Shown here: one piece after another, positions 8,201-16,675 of the stretch
Position numbering within the stretch: position 1 is the stretch's first letter
Layout of the letters: every line of letters starts with the position of its first letter
Assembly (NCBI GenBank): GCA_003220935.1
Contig: QHTT01000062.1
Coordinates: 1 to 41,798 of the forward strand
Direction: 5' to 3'
Origin: Gemmatimonadota bacterium
GTDB lineage: Bacteria > Gemmatimonadota > Gemmatimonadetes > Gemmatimonadales > GWC2-71-9
Length of the DNA: 41,798 nt
The notes under the pieces: model-generated
Database searches by the model: none
Told to the model about the DNA's origin: nothing
What the model saw: the letters and a program-made list of their open reading frames with translations, nothing else
Program-made: the position numbers and the translations under genes

Positions 8201-8886
8201 GTCGCCTCCGCCGTCAGCGTCGCCGCGGGCGCGCCCGCCAGCAGGTCCCGGAATCCCATCAAGCGGAACCCCCGGTCGCGGATCGCCTGCCGCACTCGGG
8301 GGTCACACAGCGTCCGCAGCTCGAGCTCGCGCTCCACGAGGTAGCTCGAGCGGTATCCGGGTTCGACGTAGCCGGGGTGGCACGAGAGCTCGGTCACGCC
8401 CTCTCGAACCTCGGCGTCCAGCATGCGCAGCAAGCCCTCGACCCCGATCTGCTCGGGGCGGGTGGCGCCGCCCCAGCGGCCGTAGAATTTCCCGAGGTGG
8501 CGGGCCCCGGAGTGACCCCGCACCGGCGCGCCGGCTCGCTGGGCGAGCGCGAGCACGTGCGGCAGCACGTGTGGGTCGCGGTGGACGTCGTGGTGGGAGT
8601 CCACATGGGTCGGGCGTTCCCCAGTCAGCTCCCGGAACTGCGCCAGCTGGCGCTCGCATTGAGCGGCGACTCCCCCCTCGTCCAGGTCGCCCGCGTCCAG
8701 CTCCAGGTGGAGCCCGAGGCTCAGACCGGCGTGCTGGCGCGCGAGCGCGGCCGCCTCGATGCTCGCTGGCCGGTTCACGAGCAGGCTCGCGCTCGTCAGG
8801 ATTCCGTCGTGGTGCGCCTGGATAATGCCGCGGTTGATCCCGCGGCTCGCACCGAAGTCGTCCCCGTTGATGATGAGCCACTTCAT
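8197..8886 (-). CDS. ChbG/YdjC-family carbohydrate deacetylase
   Basis: A 229-residue enzyme of the YdjC/ChbG family, which removes acetyl groups from N-acetylated sugars. Visible hallmarks are the N-terminal INGDDFG motif (metal-binding Asp-Asp), SLGLHLELD, THVDSHHDVH (metal-binding His pair) near residue 95-103, and ELSCHPGYVEPGY near 165. The length is slightly short of the usual 250-300. In this operon it probably deacetylates an amino sugar in the glycan intermediate, exposing an amine that the adjacent ATP-grasp ligase could acylate; this link is an inference from order. It overlaps both neighbours by four bases. Confidence 0.88.
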   Translation of the reverse strand: MKWLIINGDDFGASRGINRGIIQAHHDGILTSASLLVNRPASIEAAALARQHAGLSLGLHLELDAGDLDEGGVAAQCERQLAQFRELTGERPTHVDSHHDVHRDPHVLPHVLALAQRAGAPVRGHSGARHLGKFYGRWGGATRPEQIGVEGLLRMLDAEVREGVTELSCHPGYVEPGYRSSYLVERELELRTLCDPRVRQAIRDRGFRLMGFRDLLAGAPAATLTAEAT

Positions 8887-9743
8887 GGACCTACCTCGAC
8901 CGCCGGCTGGAATACCGGTCGCCCGCTGGCGGCGCGCTCCGCCGCCGCGTAGAAGTAAGACGCCAAATGCGACGGCGCGTCCGGCACACCCTTGAAGCCC
9001 GGGATGCTGGACATATCCACGACGTATGTCCTTCCCTCGCTCTCGATCAAGTCGACGCCGTACAGGTCGATACCGAACGCACGGCCACAGCGCAGCGCGA
9101 TGTCGGCTTGCTCGGCAGTCGGGGCGAACGGCTCGCCGTACTTCTCCGCCTCCGTGATGGCCGGGAAGACCTTCCGGACGCCGAAGAGCCGCTTGCCGAT
9201 CACGTAGATCTTCAAGTCGCGCCCCTCGGGCGGGTGATAGCGCTGTGCCAGAACGGGTGGCGGCTTGTGCGACGGACGTGCCTCGGCGAGGAGCTCGGCC
9301 TCGTTCCGGACGACGCGCACGCCCAACCCGCAGGTGCCGTCGTACGGCTTGACGACGAGCGGTCCCCTGGCCAAGAGCGGCATCAGGAGTTCGGGGTGCG
9401 ACACGACGTACGTGGCGGGCATGGGCGCCCCGGCGGCCTGGAGAATCCGGGCGGCGATCACCTTGTCGCGGAGTGCTACCGTCACGGGATACGGATTCAC
9501 GATGGCAGCGCCTTGCGCGTGCAGGGCTCCAGCAAGGCTCATCGGGATGCCGGAGATCTGCTTCAGCACGTACAGGTCGTGCTCCACCCGTACGGTCGAG
9601 AGGTCGATGACCCGCCCGTTGCCGGCGATCACGTCGACCACCACGCCTGCGTCGGCGAGCGCCTGCAAGGTCTTGGGGAAGATGCTTACATGGCCCGCGC
9701 CATAGGGCCGCCTGAACAGGAATCCGATCCGCAGGCGTCTCAT
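8883..9743 (-). CDS. RimK-like ATP-grasp ligase
   Basis: A 286-residue ATP-grasp enzyme that should form an amide-type bond at the expense of ATP through an acyl-phosphate. Family features: a pre-grasp N-terminal domain (FLFRRPYGAGHVSIFPKTLQAL), the ATP-binding PLVVKPYDGTCGLGVRVV near residues 125-145, the hinge segment VLAQRYHP, and the metal-binding end DLYGVDLIESEGRTYVVDMSSIPGFKGVP near 225-255. The terminal acidic/Asn motif is replaced by DMSSIPG, as in several RimK-like and sugar or peptide ligases. Its place between an exporter/kinase and a sugar deacetylase suggests it joins an amino or hydroxy acid to a deacetylated sugar. The substrate is not predictable. It overlaps neighbours by ATGA on both sides. 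Confidence 0.82.
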   Translation of the reverse strand: MRRLRIGFLFRRPYGAGHVSIFPKTLQALADAGVVVDVIAGNGRVIDLSTVRVEHDLYVLKQISGIPMSLAGALHAQGAAIVNPYPVTVALRDKVIAARILQAAGAPMPATYVVSHPELLMPLLARGPLVVKPYDGTCGLGVRVVRNEAELLAEARPSHKPPPVLAQRYHPPEGRDLKIYVIGKRLFGVRKVFPAITEAEKYGEPFAPTAEQADIALRCGRAFGIDLYGVDLIESEGRTYVVDMSSIPGFKGVPDAPSHLASYFYAAAERAASGRPVFQPAVEVGP

Positions 9744-12583
9744 CCGGCCCGGCCCTGCAGAGTGGGGCGGGGGCTCGCCCGGCCCGCTCGCCCCGGCCAG
9801 CCGAAGCGATCGAGGGCGTGCGTCAGTTCCGCTTCATACATCCGCAGATTCGGGAGAAACGCATCGGCCCAGGGACGAGTGAGGTGATGCCCGTCCCAAG
9901 TGATCACCGCGAGTGCGCGCCACACGGCCCCGCACGTCGCCAGGCGCTCGATGTCGGTCTGGTCGCAGTTCGGCCACCGCTCCCGGACCACGGCCCAGTA
10001 GGTGGCGAGGTCCGGGCTCGCGGAAATGCGGCAGGACGGATCGACCGCTTGAGCCAGGTCTATGCCGGGAACGGCCCGCCCGGCATCCTCCCAGTCGAAC
10101 GCCCCGATCTGGGCGCCCTGGGGAGACGCCTGCACGCGCAGATTCTTGGCGTTGAAGTCACCGTGGATCAGCGTGGGCGGGAGGCCGGTGCAGGCGCGCG
10201 CGAGCCGCTCCCAATCCTCGTCCAGCTCATTGAACCGCGCCACCAGGACGTCGAGAAACGCCACGTCCTCGGCGCTGAAGGCGGGATTGTCCACCTGGGC
10301 TCGAATGAGGTCCCGCGTCGCGCGCATCTGGTCGCGGTAGCGACTCGGTCCACCATCCGGCAATCCGGCCTGGTCGGCAGCGGATTGCGCCTCGGTGTGC
10401 AGGATCCCCAGCCATCGAGCCGCGGCGGCGCGGTGGTCCGGGCGCAGCATGTCGTACTTCTCACCCTGGATTTCCCCGATGAAGAGCCAGCACACGTCCT
10501 CCGCATGGTCCTCGTGCGACCCTGAGACGGTGCCGTAGTAGCGAGGTCCAGCGAGCGGCACGTGCGGAAGGATACGCTCGTACACGGTACGCTCGATCTG
10601 GCCGCCGCCCTGCGTGCAGCGCTTCGCGATCACCGCCGCGCTATCGACCCCGACGCCTTCGAGGCGGTACACCGTCAGGTTGGGCCGTGGCTTGTTCGGC
10701 TTGAACTTGGCCGGCGTGATCCGGTCGGGCACCACGCGGTCAGGGCGGAGCTCGCGCCATGCCTGGACCGCCGGGTGCGCCAGCAGATTCTCGCGGCGTT
10801 TCTCGGACCGGGCGCGTGTGGGGGTCCGGCTCGGCGGCGCGGGGGTGGGCAGGGGCTCGACCGCAGCCGGCGTCGTGTCCGCGACCACTCTGCCACCGTC
10901 GATGGTGAGCAATGCCGAGCAGCCGGCGAGCGTGGTCGGCCGGTGACTGATGACGATTACGGTGCGGCCCTGTTTGAGACGCTCCAGCGCGTCGACGATC
11001 GCGGCCTCGGTCTTCGCGTCCACCGAGCTCGTGGGCTCGTCCAGGATCAGCACAGGACTGTCCTTCAAGAACGCGCGCGCCAGCGCGATGCGCTGCCGCT
11101 GGCCGCCTGAGAGCTTCACACCGCGCTCCCCGACCTGCGTGTCGTAGCCCTGGGGCAGGCGCTCGATGAACTCGTGGGCGTTCGCCGCCTGGGCCGCGGC
11201 GACGACCTGCTCCCGCGTCGCGCCGGGCGCCGCGTACGCGATGTTTTCGGCGATGGAAAGGGAAAACAGCACGGCGTCCTGGAGCACGACCGCGAACTGG
11301 CGCCGCAGGTCGAGAAGCTTGTAGTCACGCAGGTCTACGCCGTCCAGTAAGATCGCTCCCTCCAGGGGGTCGTAGAAGCGGGTGAGCAAGCTGATGAGCG
11401 TGGTTTTGCCGGCGCCGGTCGCGCCCACGATGCCGAGTCGCGTTCCCGGCGCGATCTCGAACGACACGTCATGCAGGACGGGCCGGTCGGGTCCGTAGGC
11501 GAAGGACACATGCCGGAAGGCCACGGCGCCGGCGGCGCGCCCGATGGTGCGAGCGTGGGGGCGCTCCGGCACCTCGGGCTGCTCGTCCAGCAGCGCGAAG
11601 GCGCGCTCGGCGCTCGCGAGGTAGGACTGGATTCCGGCTGCCTTCTTGCTGATGGTCTTGAGGGGCTCGTACAGCTTGTCGAGGTACCTCAGCGCCATCC
11701 ACAGCTGCCCGACGGTGAGGACCCCTTCGACCACGTGGCGCACGCCGATGAAGAGGACCGCGGCGGTCCCGAGGGCGCTCGTCAACCCCACCAGCACGCC
11801 GTAGCGACCTTCCATCAACGCCAGGCGGATGCGCGCCGCCACTCCCTCGGTCGAGCGATGCACGAAGCGGTCGGTCTCGCGCGACTCCTGCCCGAATGCT
11901 TTCACGACACGGAGAGCGCCGAGCGTTTCCTGCACGACCGCGAGCGCCGAGCTCTCGAGCTTTTTGACATGTCGCGACTGGCGGCGCATGCGGGGCCGGT
12001 ACAGGCGCGACAGCACGAACAGCGGCGGGGACACTCCGAGGGCCACGAGCGCGAGCTGCCAGTCGAGGCGCAAGGTCACCACGATCATCATGACCAGCGT
12101 GACGGCGGCGGCGACGAACGGAATGATTCCCTCGACCATGATCTTGTCGATCACCGCCGCGTCCTGCTGGATGCGATACAGCGAGTCGGCGCTGCCCTTC
12201 GAGTCGTGATACGACAGGGACAGGCGCTGGGCGTGCTGCACCAACCGGGTGCGGAACCCGAGCACCAGGCCCTCGCCGACGTAGGCCTGCATGAAGCGGT
12301 TGGCGAGCGCCTGCAGCTGGGTGAGCGCCGCGACCCCGAGCAGCAGACCGATCGCCACCAGCAACGCGTTGGCGGGTCCCAGGGCCGCCGCTGGCAGGAC
12401 TGTTCCCAGGTACGCGGGGAGCGGATGCGAGCTGAGCACCGAGTCGAAGACGATCCTGAGCGGCACCGGGTCGAGGAGCGCGAGCGGGCTGGCGAGCAGC
12501 CCGATCCCGAACAGGGCGGCCAGGTGGAGCCAGTACGGCCGGGCTTGGCGCAGCAGGCGCCGGTACAGCGCGAGGTCCGTCAT
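9740..12583 (-). CDS. ABC exporter fused to an APH-like kinase domain
   Basis: A 947-residue fusion. Residues 1-330 are a six-helix exporter membrane domain of the MsbA/LmrA type. Residues 340-580 are a full nucleotide-binding domain: Walker A GATGAGKTT near 384, signature LSGGQRQRIALARA near 491, Walker B PVLILDEPTSSVD near 512, and the switch His in VISHRP near 545. After a Pro/Arg-rich linker, residues about 620-947 form an aminoglycoside-phosphotransferase-like kinase with IHGDFNAKNLRV near 809 and AFDWEDAG near 829. Half-transporters dimerise, so the complex would carry two cytoplasmic kinases. The open frame extends upstream, but only as antisense-like sequence over the next gene; ATG 12583 overlaps that gene's stop (TGATG). 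It probably phosphorylates its cargo or a lipid-linked precursor and exports the operon's product; this is inferred. Confidence 0.87.
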   Translation of the reverse strand: MTDLALYRRLLRQARPYWLHLAALFGIGLLASPLALLDPVPLRIVFDSVLSSHPLPAYLGTVLPAAALGPANALLVAIGLLLGVAALTQLQALANRFMQAYVGEGLVLGFRTRLVQHAQRLSLSYHDSKGSADSLYRIQQDAAVIDKIMVEGIIPFVAAAVTLVMMIVVTLRLDWQLALVALGVSPPLFVLSRLYRPRMRRQSRHVKKLESSALAVVQETLGALRVVKAFGQESRETDRFVHRSTEGVAARIRLALMEGRYGVLVGLTSALGTAAVLFIGVRHVVEGVLTVGQLWMALRYLDKLYEPLKTISKKAAGIQSYLASAERAFALLDEQPEVPERPHARTIGRAAGAVAFRHVSFAYGPDRPVLHDVSFEIAPGTRLGIVGATGAGKTTLISLLTRFYDPLEGAILLDGVDLRDYKLLDLRRQFAVVLQDAVLFSLSIAENIAYAAPGATREQVVAAAQAANAHEFIERLPQGYDTQVGERGVKLSGGQRQRIALARAFLKDSPVLILDEPTSSVDAKTEAAIVDALERLKQGRTVIVISHRPTTLAGCSALLTIDGGRVVADTTPAAVEPLPTPAPPSRTPTRARSEKRRENLLAHPAVQAWRELRPDRVVPDRITPAKFKPNKPRPNLTVYRLEGVGVDSAAVIAKRCTQGGGQIERTVYERILPHVPLAGPRYYGTVSGSHEDHAEDVCWLFIGEIQGEKYDMLRPDHRAAAARWLGILHTEAQSAADQAGLPDGGPSRYRDQMRATRDLIRAQVDNPAFSAEDVAFLDVLVARFNELDEDWERLARACTGLPPTLIHGDFNAKNLRVQASPQGAQIGAFDWEDAGRAVPGIDLAQAVDPSCRISASPDLATYWAVVRERWPNCDQTDIERLATCGAVWRALAVITWDGHHLTRPWADAFLPNLRMYEAELTHALDRFGWPGRAGRASPRPTLQGRAG

Positions 12584-15072
12584 CACGCCGAACCGCGCCG
12601 CAACTGGGCGACGGCCTCCCGGATCGTGGCCATGGCAGCGGTGGTTTGCTCCAGGGTGCGCCACGCGAACAGCAGGGCGCCGAGCCCTACGACCACCGCG
12701 GCTACCCAGGCGTGATCGTGCGCCGCCCCGAGCGTGAGCCCGCCGAAGCAGAGCGTCAGCAGCGGTCCCCGCAGCGGCAGGGCGGGCCACCAGCGGAGCC
12801 GAATCAGCTGCTTCCCGCCGGCGTGCTCTTCCACTCCCATGAGCAGCCGGGCGGCGCCGAACAAGCCGCCCCGGACCTCGAGATCCCAGCGAGTGTGCCG
12901 GCCCCCGCGCAGCACGCACGCGCCGTCCGCCCGGAGTCCCGCCTCCATCGTGCGCAATCGCTGCTCCTGCTCCTGCCAGCGCTCGGTCCAGATGGAGGTC
13001 GTGACGGGCCAGAGCGGCGTTGGCCGCGGCGTGCCATGCCGCCGCCAGGGTGTGAGGCCCTCGTTGAGGCGGCCCCGCAGCCGAGCGAGCGGCTGGACCA
13101 GGTGGAGCGCGGCCGTGAGCAGCCGGCGCCGCAGCCGGGCCACCCAACCGTCGGGGCGGTCGGGAAATCTGGCGCGGAGCGCGCTGAGCCACGCCTGCGC
13201 GACCGGCGGCACGATGGCGGCTACCAACAGCGGCACCGCGAGCGTGAACGGCCTCCAGGCGACGCTCAGCGCCGCGATCCCCGCGAGGCTCGCCGTCATG
13301 AGATGCCATTCCGGCATCTGGGGGAGCGAACCCAACAGACTGGAGCTGGGTTGGTAGAGCGACTGAAACGGCGCGACGCCCCAGACGCCGTGATAGACCC
13401 GCGGGCGACGCCACCCGAGCGTGTACGTCAGCCCGTCGCCATAGATGCGGCCGGCCCAGCGCACGTGCCCCAGGCCGTTGTATTTCTCGGGCCACTTGCG
13501 CTCGAGCATCGCCTCCGCCCGGCCGTAGCCGATCTGCTGGCGCCAGTAGGTGCGCAGCGAGTTGCGGCGGTGGTGCCAGACCATGGCGGCCGGATGGAAG
13601 CCGAGAGTCCAGCCGCGCTCCTGCAGCCGCCAGCACACATCCACGTCGTCGCCGGCGGTGCGGAACTGCGGGTCGAAGCCCCCGATCGCCTCCAGGCAGG
13701 ACTTGCGGAACGCCATGTTGCAGCCCGGGATGTGCTCGGCCTCTCGGTCGCTCACGAGGACGTGCACGGGCCCGCCGGGCGCCCGGGCCACGCACTCGGC
13801 GATCGGTCCGTCGCCAAGTGGGGCGATGTTCGGTCCGCCCACGCCGGCGTGCGACGTGCTCAGGAACGTGGCCGCGAGATACGTGAGCCAGTGCGGGTCG
13901 GGATAGGCATCGTCGTCCAAGTAGGCGATGATCTCGCCCGTGGCCGCTGCCAGGCCGGTGTTGCGCGCGCAGGCCAGGCCGCGGTTGGGCGTCCGGATCA
14001 GCCGCACGTCGTAGCCGCGCGCGATGGCGCCCGCGGTATCGGTGGACCCGTCGTCCACCACGATGACTTCGTAGTCCGGATAGGCGAGACGCCGCAGTCC
14101 TTCGCAGCAGTCGCGGATCGTGCGCGAGCCGTTGTAGGTGCACACCACGACCGACATGCGGGGCCACGGAACGGAGGGGGCGAACGGCGCCTCGGTGAAC
14201 GCCTCGCGGACCGCTTCCAGCGCGGGCTTGGGCGATCGGTCGGCGCGCGTGAGGCCGAAGGCCCATTCCTCCACGTCATGGCCGTGTCGATACCACTCGT
14301 CGGTCCAAGAGAAGACGAACACGCCGGCGCACCCGGCGGCGAAGGCCGTGCGCACCTGCCAGTCGAGCGACCGGGCCTGGCCCCCCTCGCCGTTGCGGAG
14401 GCTGTCGAGCCCCAGCTCGCTCATGATGAGCGGCCGATCGCCGGCGATGTTCTGCAGGCGGGCGAGGTACGCGTCGAATCGCTCCTGCGACTCGAGGTAG
14501 ACGTTGAAGCACACGAGGTCGAGGAACGGCAGCTCGAGGTATTCCGTCGTGGGATAGTTCACGTAGGTGACGAGCCCGCCCGGGTCCTCGTCCTTGATCA
14601 CCCGATACAGGCGCGCGAGGTACCGTTGAATCCGGCGGCGACCCAGCCAGCGCGCGATAGGCGCCGGGATCTCGTTACCCAGCGCGTAGCACAGCAGGGC
14701 GGGATGACCCGCGCAGCTCTTAACCTTCGCGCGAATCAGCGCCTCGATGTCCGGGGCGCCGCGGCGGTCGATGAGATATCCCACGTACTGCTCGGCCGAG
14801 AGCCCGACCATGACGTACAGGCCGTGCCGCGCCGCAATGTCGAGCAGCGTCCGGGGCGGCATCGTGTGGGGAATGCGCACGGCGTTGATGCCGTTCGCCG
14901 CCATTTGGGCAAAGTCCCGCTCGATCTGCGCGACGTCGTGGTATTCGTTGCCCTGCGCATCCGGCTCGAACGCGCCGTAGGTCACGCCGCGGACGGAAAG
15001 CTTCTCGTCGCCGAGGAAGAGGAACTTGCCGCCCACGCGCGGGCGGGGAGTCCAGGGGGACACGCGGTGCAC
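12583..15072 (-). CDS. Glycoside hydrolase family 2-type domain fused to a family 2 glycosyltransferase
   Basis: Read from GTG 15072 this is an 829-residue membrane protein. Residues 10-300 are a GH2-type TIM barrel: VRGVTYGAFEPD, INAVRIPHTMPP, the acid/base Glu in ALGNEIPAP near 132, the nucleophile Glu in IMSELGLD near 216, and FVFSWTDEWY. Residues 305-560 are a GT2 domain: MSVVVCTYNGSRTIRDC, VIVVDDGSTD, AYLDDDAYPD near 387, GCNMAFRK, and a QQIGYGRAEA segment (the QxxRW-equivalent position) near 520. Hydrophobic segments lie near 600-630 and 770-805. The frame stays open to a TTG at 15216, but that codon lies within the promoter, between its -12 element and the expected transcript start, so GTG 15072 or 15063 is preferred. 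Similar GH2-GT2 fusions exist. This is the first operon gene and probably builds, and trims or recognises, the glycan at the membrane. Confidence 0.82.
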   Translation of the reverse strand: MHRVSPWTPRPRVGGKFLFLGDEKLSVRGVTYGAFEPDAQGNEYHDVAQIERDFAQMAANGINAVRIPHTMPPRTLLDIAARHGLYVMVGLSAEQYVGYLIDRRGAPDIEALIRAKVKSCAGHPALLCYALGNEIPAPIARWLGRRRIQRYLARLYRVIKDEDPGGLVTYVNYPTTEYLELPFLDLVCFNVYLESQERFDAYLARLQNIAGDRPLIMSELGLDSLRNGEGGQARSLDWQVRTAFAAGCAGVFVFSWTDEWYRHGHDVEEWAFGLTRADRSPKPALEAVREAFTEAPFAPSVPWPRMSVVVCTYNGSRTIRDCCEGLRRLAYPDYEVIVVDDGSTDTAGAIARGYDVRLIRTPNRGLACARNTGLAAATGEIIAYLDDDAYPDPHWLTYLAATFLSTSHAGVGGPNIAPLGDGPIAECVARAPGGPVHVLVSDREAEHIPGCNMAFRKSCLEAIGGFDPQFRTAGDDVDVCWRLQERGWTLGFHPAAMVWHHRRNSLRTYWRQQIGYGRAEAMLERKWPEKYNGLGHVRWAGRIYGDGLTYTLGWRRPRVYHGVWGVAPFQSLYQPSSSLLGSLPQMPEWHLMTASLAGIAALSVAWRPFTLAVPLLVAAIVPPVAQAWLSALRARFPDRPDGWVARLRRRLLTAALHLVQPLARLRGRLNEGLTPWRRHGTPRPTPLWPVTTSIWTERWQEQEQRLRTMEAGLRADGACVLRGGRHTRWDLEVRGGLFGAARLLMGVEEHAGGKQLIRLRWWPALPLRGPLLTLCFGGLTLGAAHDHAWVAAVVVGLGALLFAWRTLEQTTAAMATIREAVAQLRRGSA

Positions 15073-15220
15073 CCGGGGCGCGGGCAGTGCGCTCGGGGAG
15101 GCGGCAGCGACGTCGCTGCCGCGCGGGCTGAGTGGGCGGCGCAGCCGTGAAATGTGACCCGAGTCTCCCGGCCGAAGTGCGTGATCTGGGTGCGACTCCG
15201 AGCAACGACGTGTCAAGTTG

Positions 15221-15235
15221 GCAAGGCATGTGCCA
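15221..15235 (-). promoter_or_regulatory. Sigma-54 promoter of the saccharide operon
   Basis: The minus strand reads TGGCACATGCCTTGC, which fits the sigma-54 consensus TGGCAC-N5-TTGC with the GG and GC dinucleotides exactly 12 bases apart. Transcription should begin near 15209-15210, giving a leader of about 135 bases before GTG 15072. Inverted repeats upstream, at 15275-15296 and GTCGCC/GGCGAC at 15398-15414, are possible activator sites. Confidence 0.7.
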
Positions 15236-15520
15236 TCCGGAGGGACGGCCGGCGATCAAGTGCACAAAGTGCGCGGCCCCCTGCAAAGACAGGGCCAAAG
15301 AATTGGCGTTGCATGGAACGACGCGCGGCGACTCCAGGGCGTCGCTTTGCGTGGGCAGGGGGCCTACGTTGTGAGCAAGTAACTACGGCGTGGCCGCGTC
15401 GCCGTCGCGGCGACGCATCACTCCTCGAACGCGTGTCCGGCGCGGCGTTACTTGGACTGACTTCCGAGCCTCTTTAGAAGTTTTGCCCTTCAGAGCCCTG
15501 GTTCGTGATGCACGTCACCC
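15236..15520. other. Intergenic region between the saccharide and pseudopilin operons
   Basis: No gene is supported. The stretch contains the two short inverted repeats named for the sigma-54 promoter and the end of the pseudopilin operon. No clear terminator with a T-run is seen after the last pilin gene. Confidence 0.5.
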
Positions 15521-16657
15521 TCAGTACACGTCCACCCAGCCGCGTTGCCTGGCCTGCTTAGGATAGGCCGACCCCGACATTGCGGCAACGAGGGCACAGG
15601 AAGAGTACAGGATCGAAGTGTTCCCGACCACCGCGACGTTGTCGTTCACGTCGACGCTCGCCGCCATCACGGCGCCGGAGACCTTGTTGCCGGTCCCCGA
15701 CATCTTGAGGCCACGCCGCACGATGACTACTCCATCGAACGTGAAGTCGCCGGCAATGTTTAGGTCGCCGTCGACCAGCAGGATGCCCTGACCGCGACCC
15801 GTGGTGACCTTCAAGTCGCCCAGCGCGTGGATGATCGGGAAGTAGCTCTCACACGGGGTCGCCGGGCTCGCGTGGGTCGGCTCCCCCCAGTTGGCCGGAA
15901 TCACGCTGGACTGGCACACGCCGCCAAGCACGATGGGCCCGACGCCGGTGAGCTGGGTGTTGCCCGCATAGGTCAGATTCGCGGACGCTGCGATCGACTG
16001 ATAGTTCGAGCTTCCATAGTTGAAGTACGTGTTCGTGTCGCCGGCCGCGAGGGTGGTGAGCACGGGCGGGCTCCCGTCAACAGTGACGCTCCCGTTGACC
16101 GTGGCCGTGGTTGTGGGGGTTATCGCCGCCCCGGCGACGTTCGCGGCGTTGGGCCCGCAGGCGGTCCACGAGGCCGGGGGCGCGTCGTTCCCATTCACCG
16201 TGACATTGCCGTTGATGGTGGTATTGCCCTGGGTCGTGATCGCGCCCAGGAAGTTCATCTGCGGTATGTCGAGCCGGAAGAACGTGCCGTAGCGGCGCCG
16301 CGCCGTAGCTTGACTCCCCAGCGCTCCCGCGGTGCCCTCCGAGACCGCCCAGAAGTACACGCCGGAGACCCTTGTGACGGTCACCTTCGCGCTCGCCCCA
16401 CGCGGCGCCGTGTAAGATATGACGAGGGGGTTGCCCACCTGGCGCTGGTTATTGGCCAAGTTCCAGTCCTGGGCCAGGCGGTTCAAGCCCAGCTCGGCGG
16501 CCGCAGCGGCACGCGCCTGGCGCACCGTGTTGCCACCGATCCGGTAGTCCTGCGTCGTCACGAATACGACGCCCCCGATCAACACGCCGATGATCACAAT
16601 GGCGCCGAGAGCCATCAGCAGCGCCATGCCTTTCTCTGACTGCAACGTCGTACGCAT
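15521..16657 (-). CDS. PilX-like minor pseudopilin-family protein
   Basis: A 378-residue protein starting SEKGMALLMALGAIVIIGVLIGGVVF, a type IV pilin-like leader with Gly before Met-Ala-Leu and a single hydrophobic helix, as in PilX/GspK-like proteins; the usual Glu at position 5 of the mature helix is absent, as in GspK and many PilX proteins. After AAAAELGLNRLAQDW the rest is a large Gly/Asn/Thr-rich beta-like domain with repeats such as NGNVTVNGN and NGSVTVDGS, and several Cys. It is the last gene of the pseudopilin set, 18 bases after the PilW-like gene, with GAGGG seven to eight bases before ATG. It would be processed by a prepilin peptidase and sit at the pilus tip or assembly machine; none of the core pil genes are in this window. 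Confidence 0.75.
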   Translation of the reverse strand: MRTTLQSEKGMALLMALGAIVIIGVLIGGVVFVTTQDYRIGGNTVRQARAAAAAELGLNRLAQDWNLANNQRQVGNPLVISYTAPRGASAKVTVTRVSGVYFWAVSEGTAGALGSQATARRRYGTFFRLDIPQMNFLGAITTQGNTTINGNVTVNGNDAPPASWTACGPNAANVAGAAITPTTTATVNGSVTVDGSPPVLTTLAAGDTNTYFNYGSSNYQSIAASANLTYAGNTQLTGVGPIVLGGVCQSSVIPANWGEPTHASPATPCESYFPIIHALGDLKVTTGRGQGILLVDGDLNIAGDFTFDGVVIVRRGLKMSGTGNKVSGAVMAASVDVNDNVAVVGNTSILYSSCALVAAMSGSAYPKQARQRGWVDVY

Positions 16658-16675
16658 ACTGTTCCCTCGTGTCCT

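Noticed and set aside
12584-14266. Extension of the ABC exporter frame by over 500 codons upstream of ATG 12583
   Set aside because: It is an alternate frame of the GH2-GT2 gene with no domain; TGATG coupling supports the start at 12583.
12646-15150. Long open frame opposite the GH2-GT2 gene
   Set aside because: Low-complexity His/Arg/Pro-rich reading; the minus strand carries clear GH2 and GT2 motifs.
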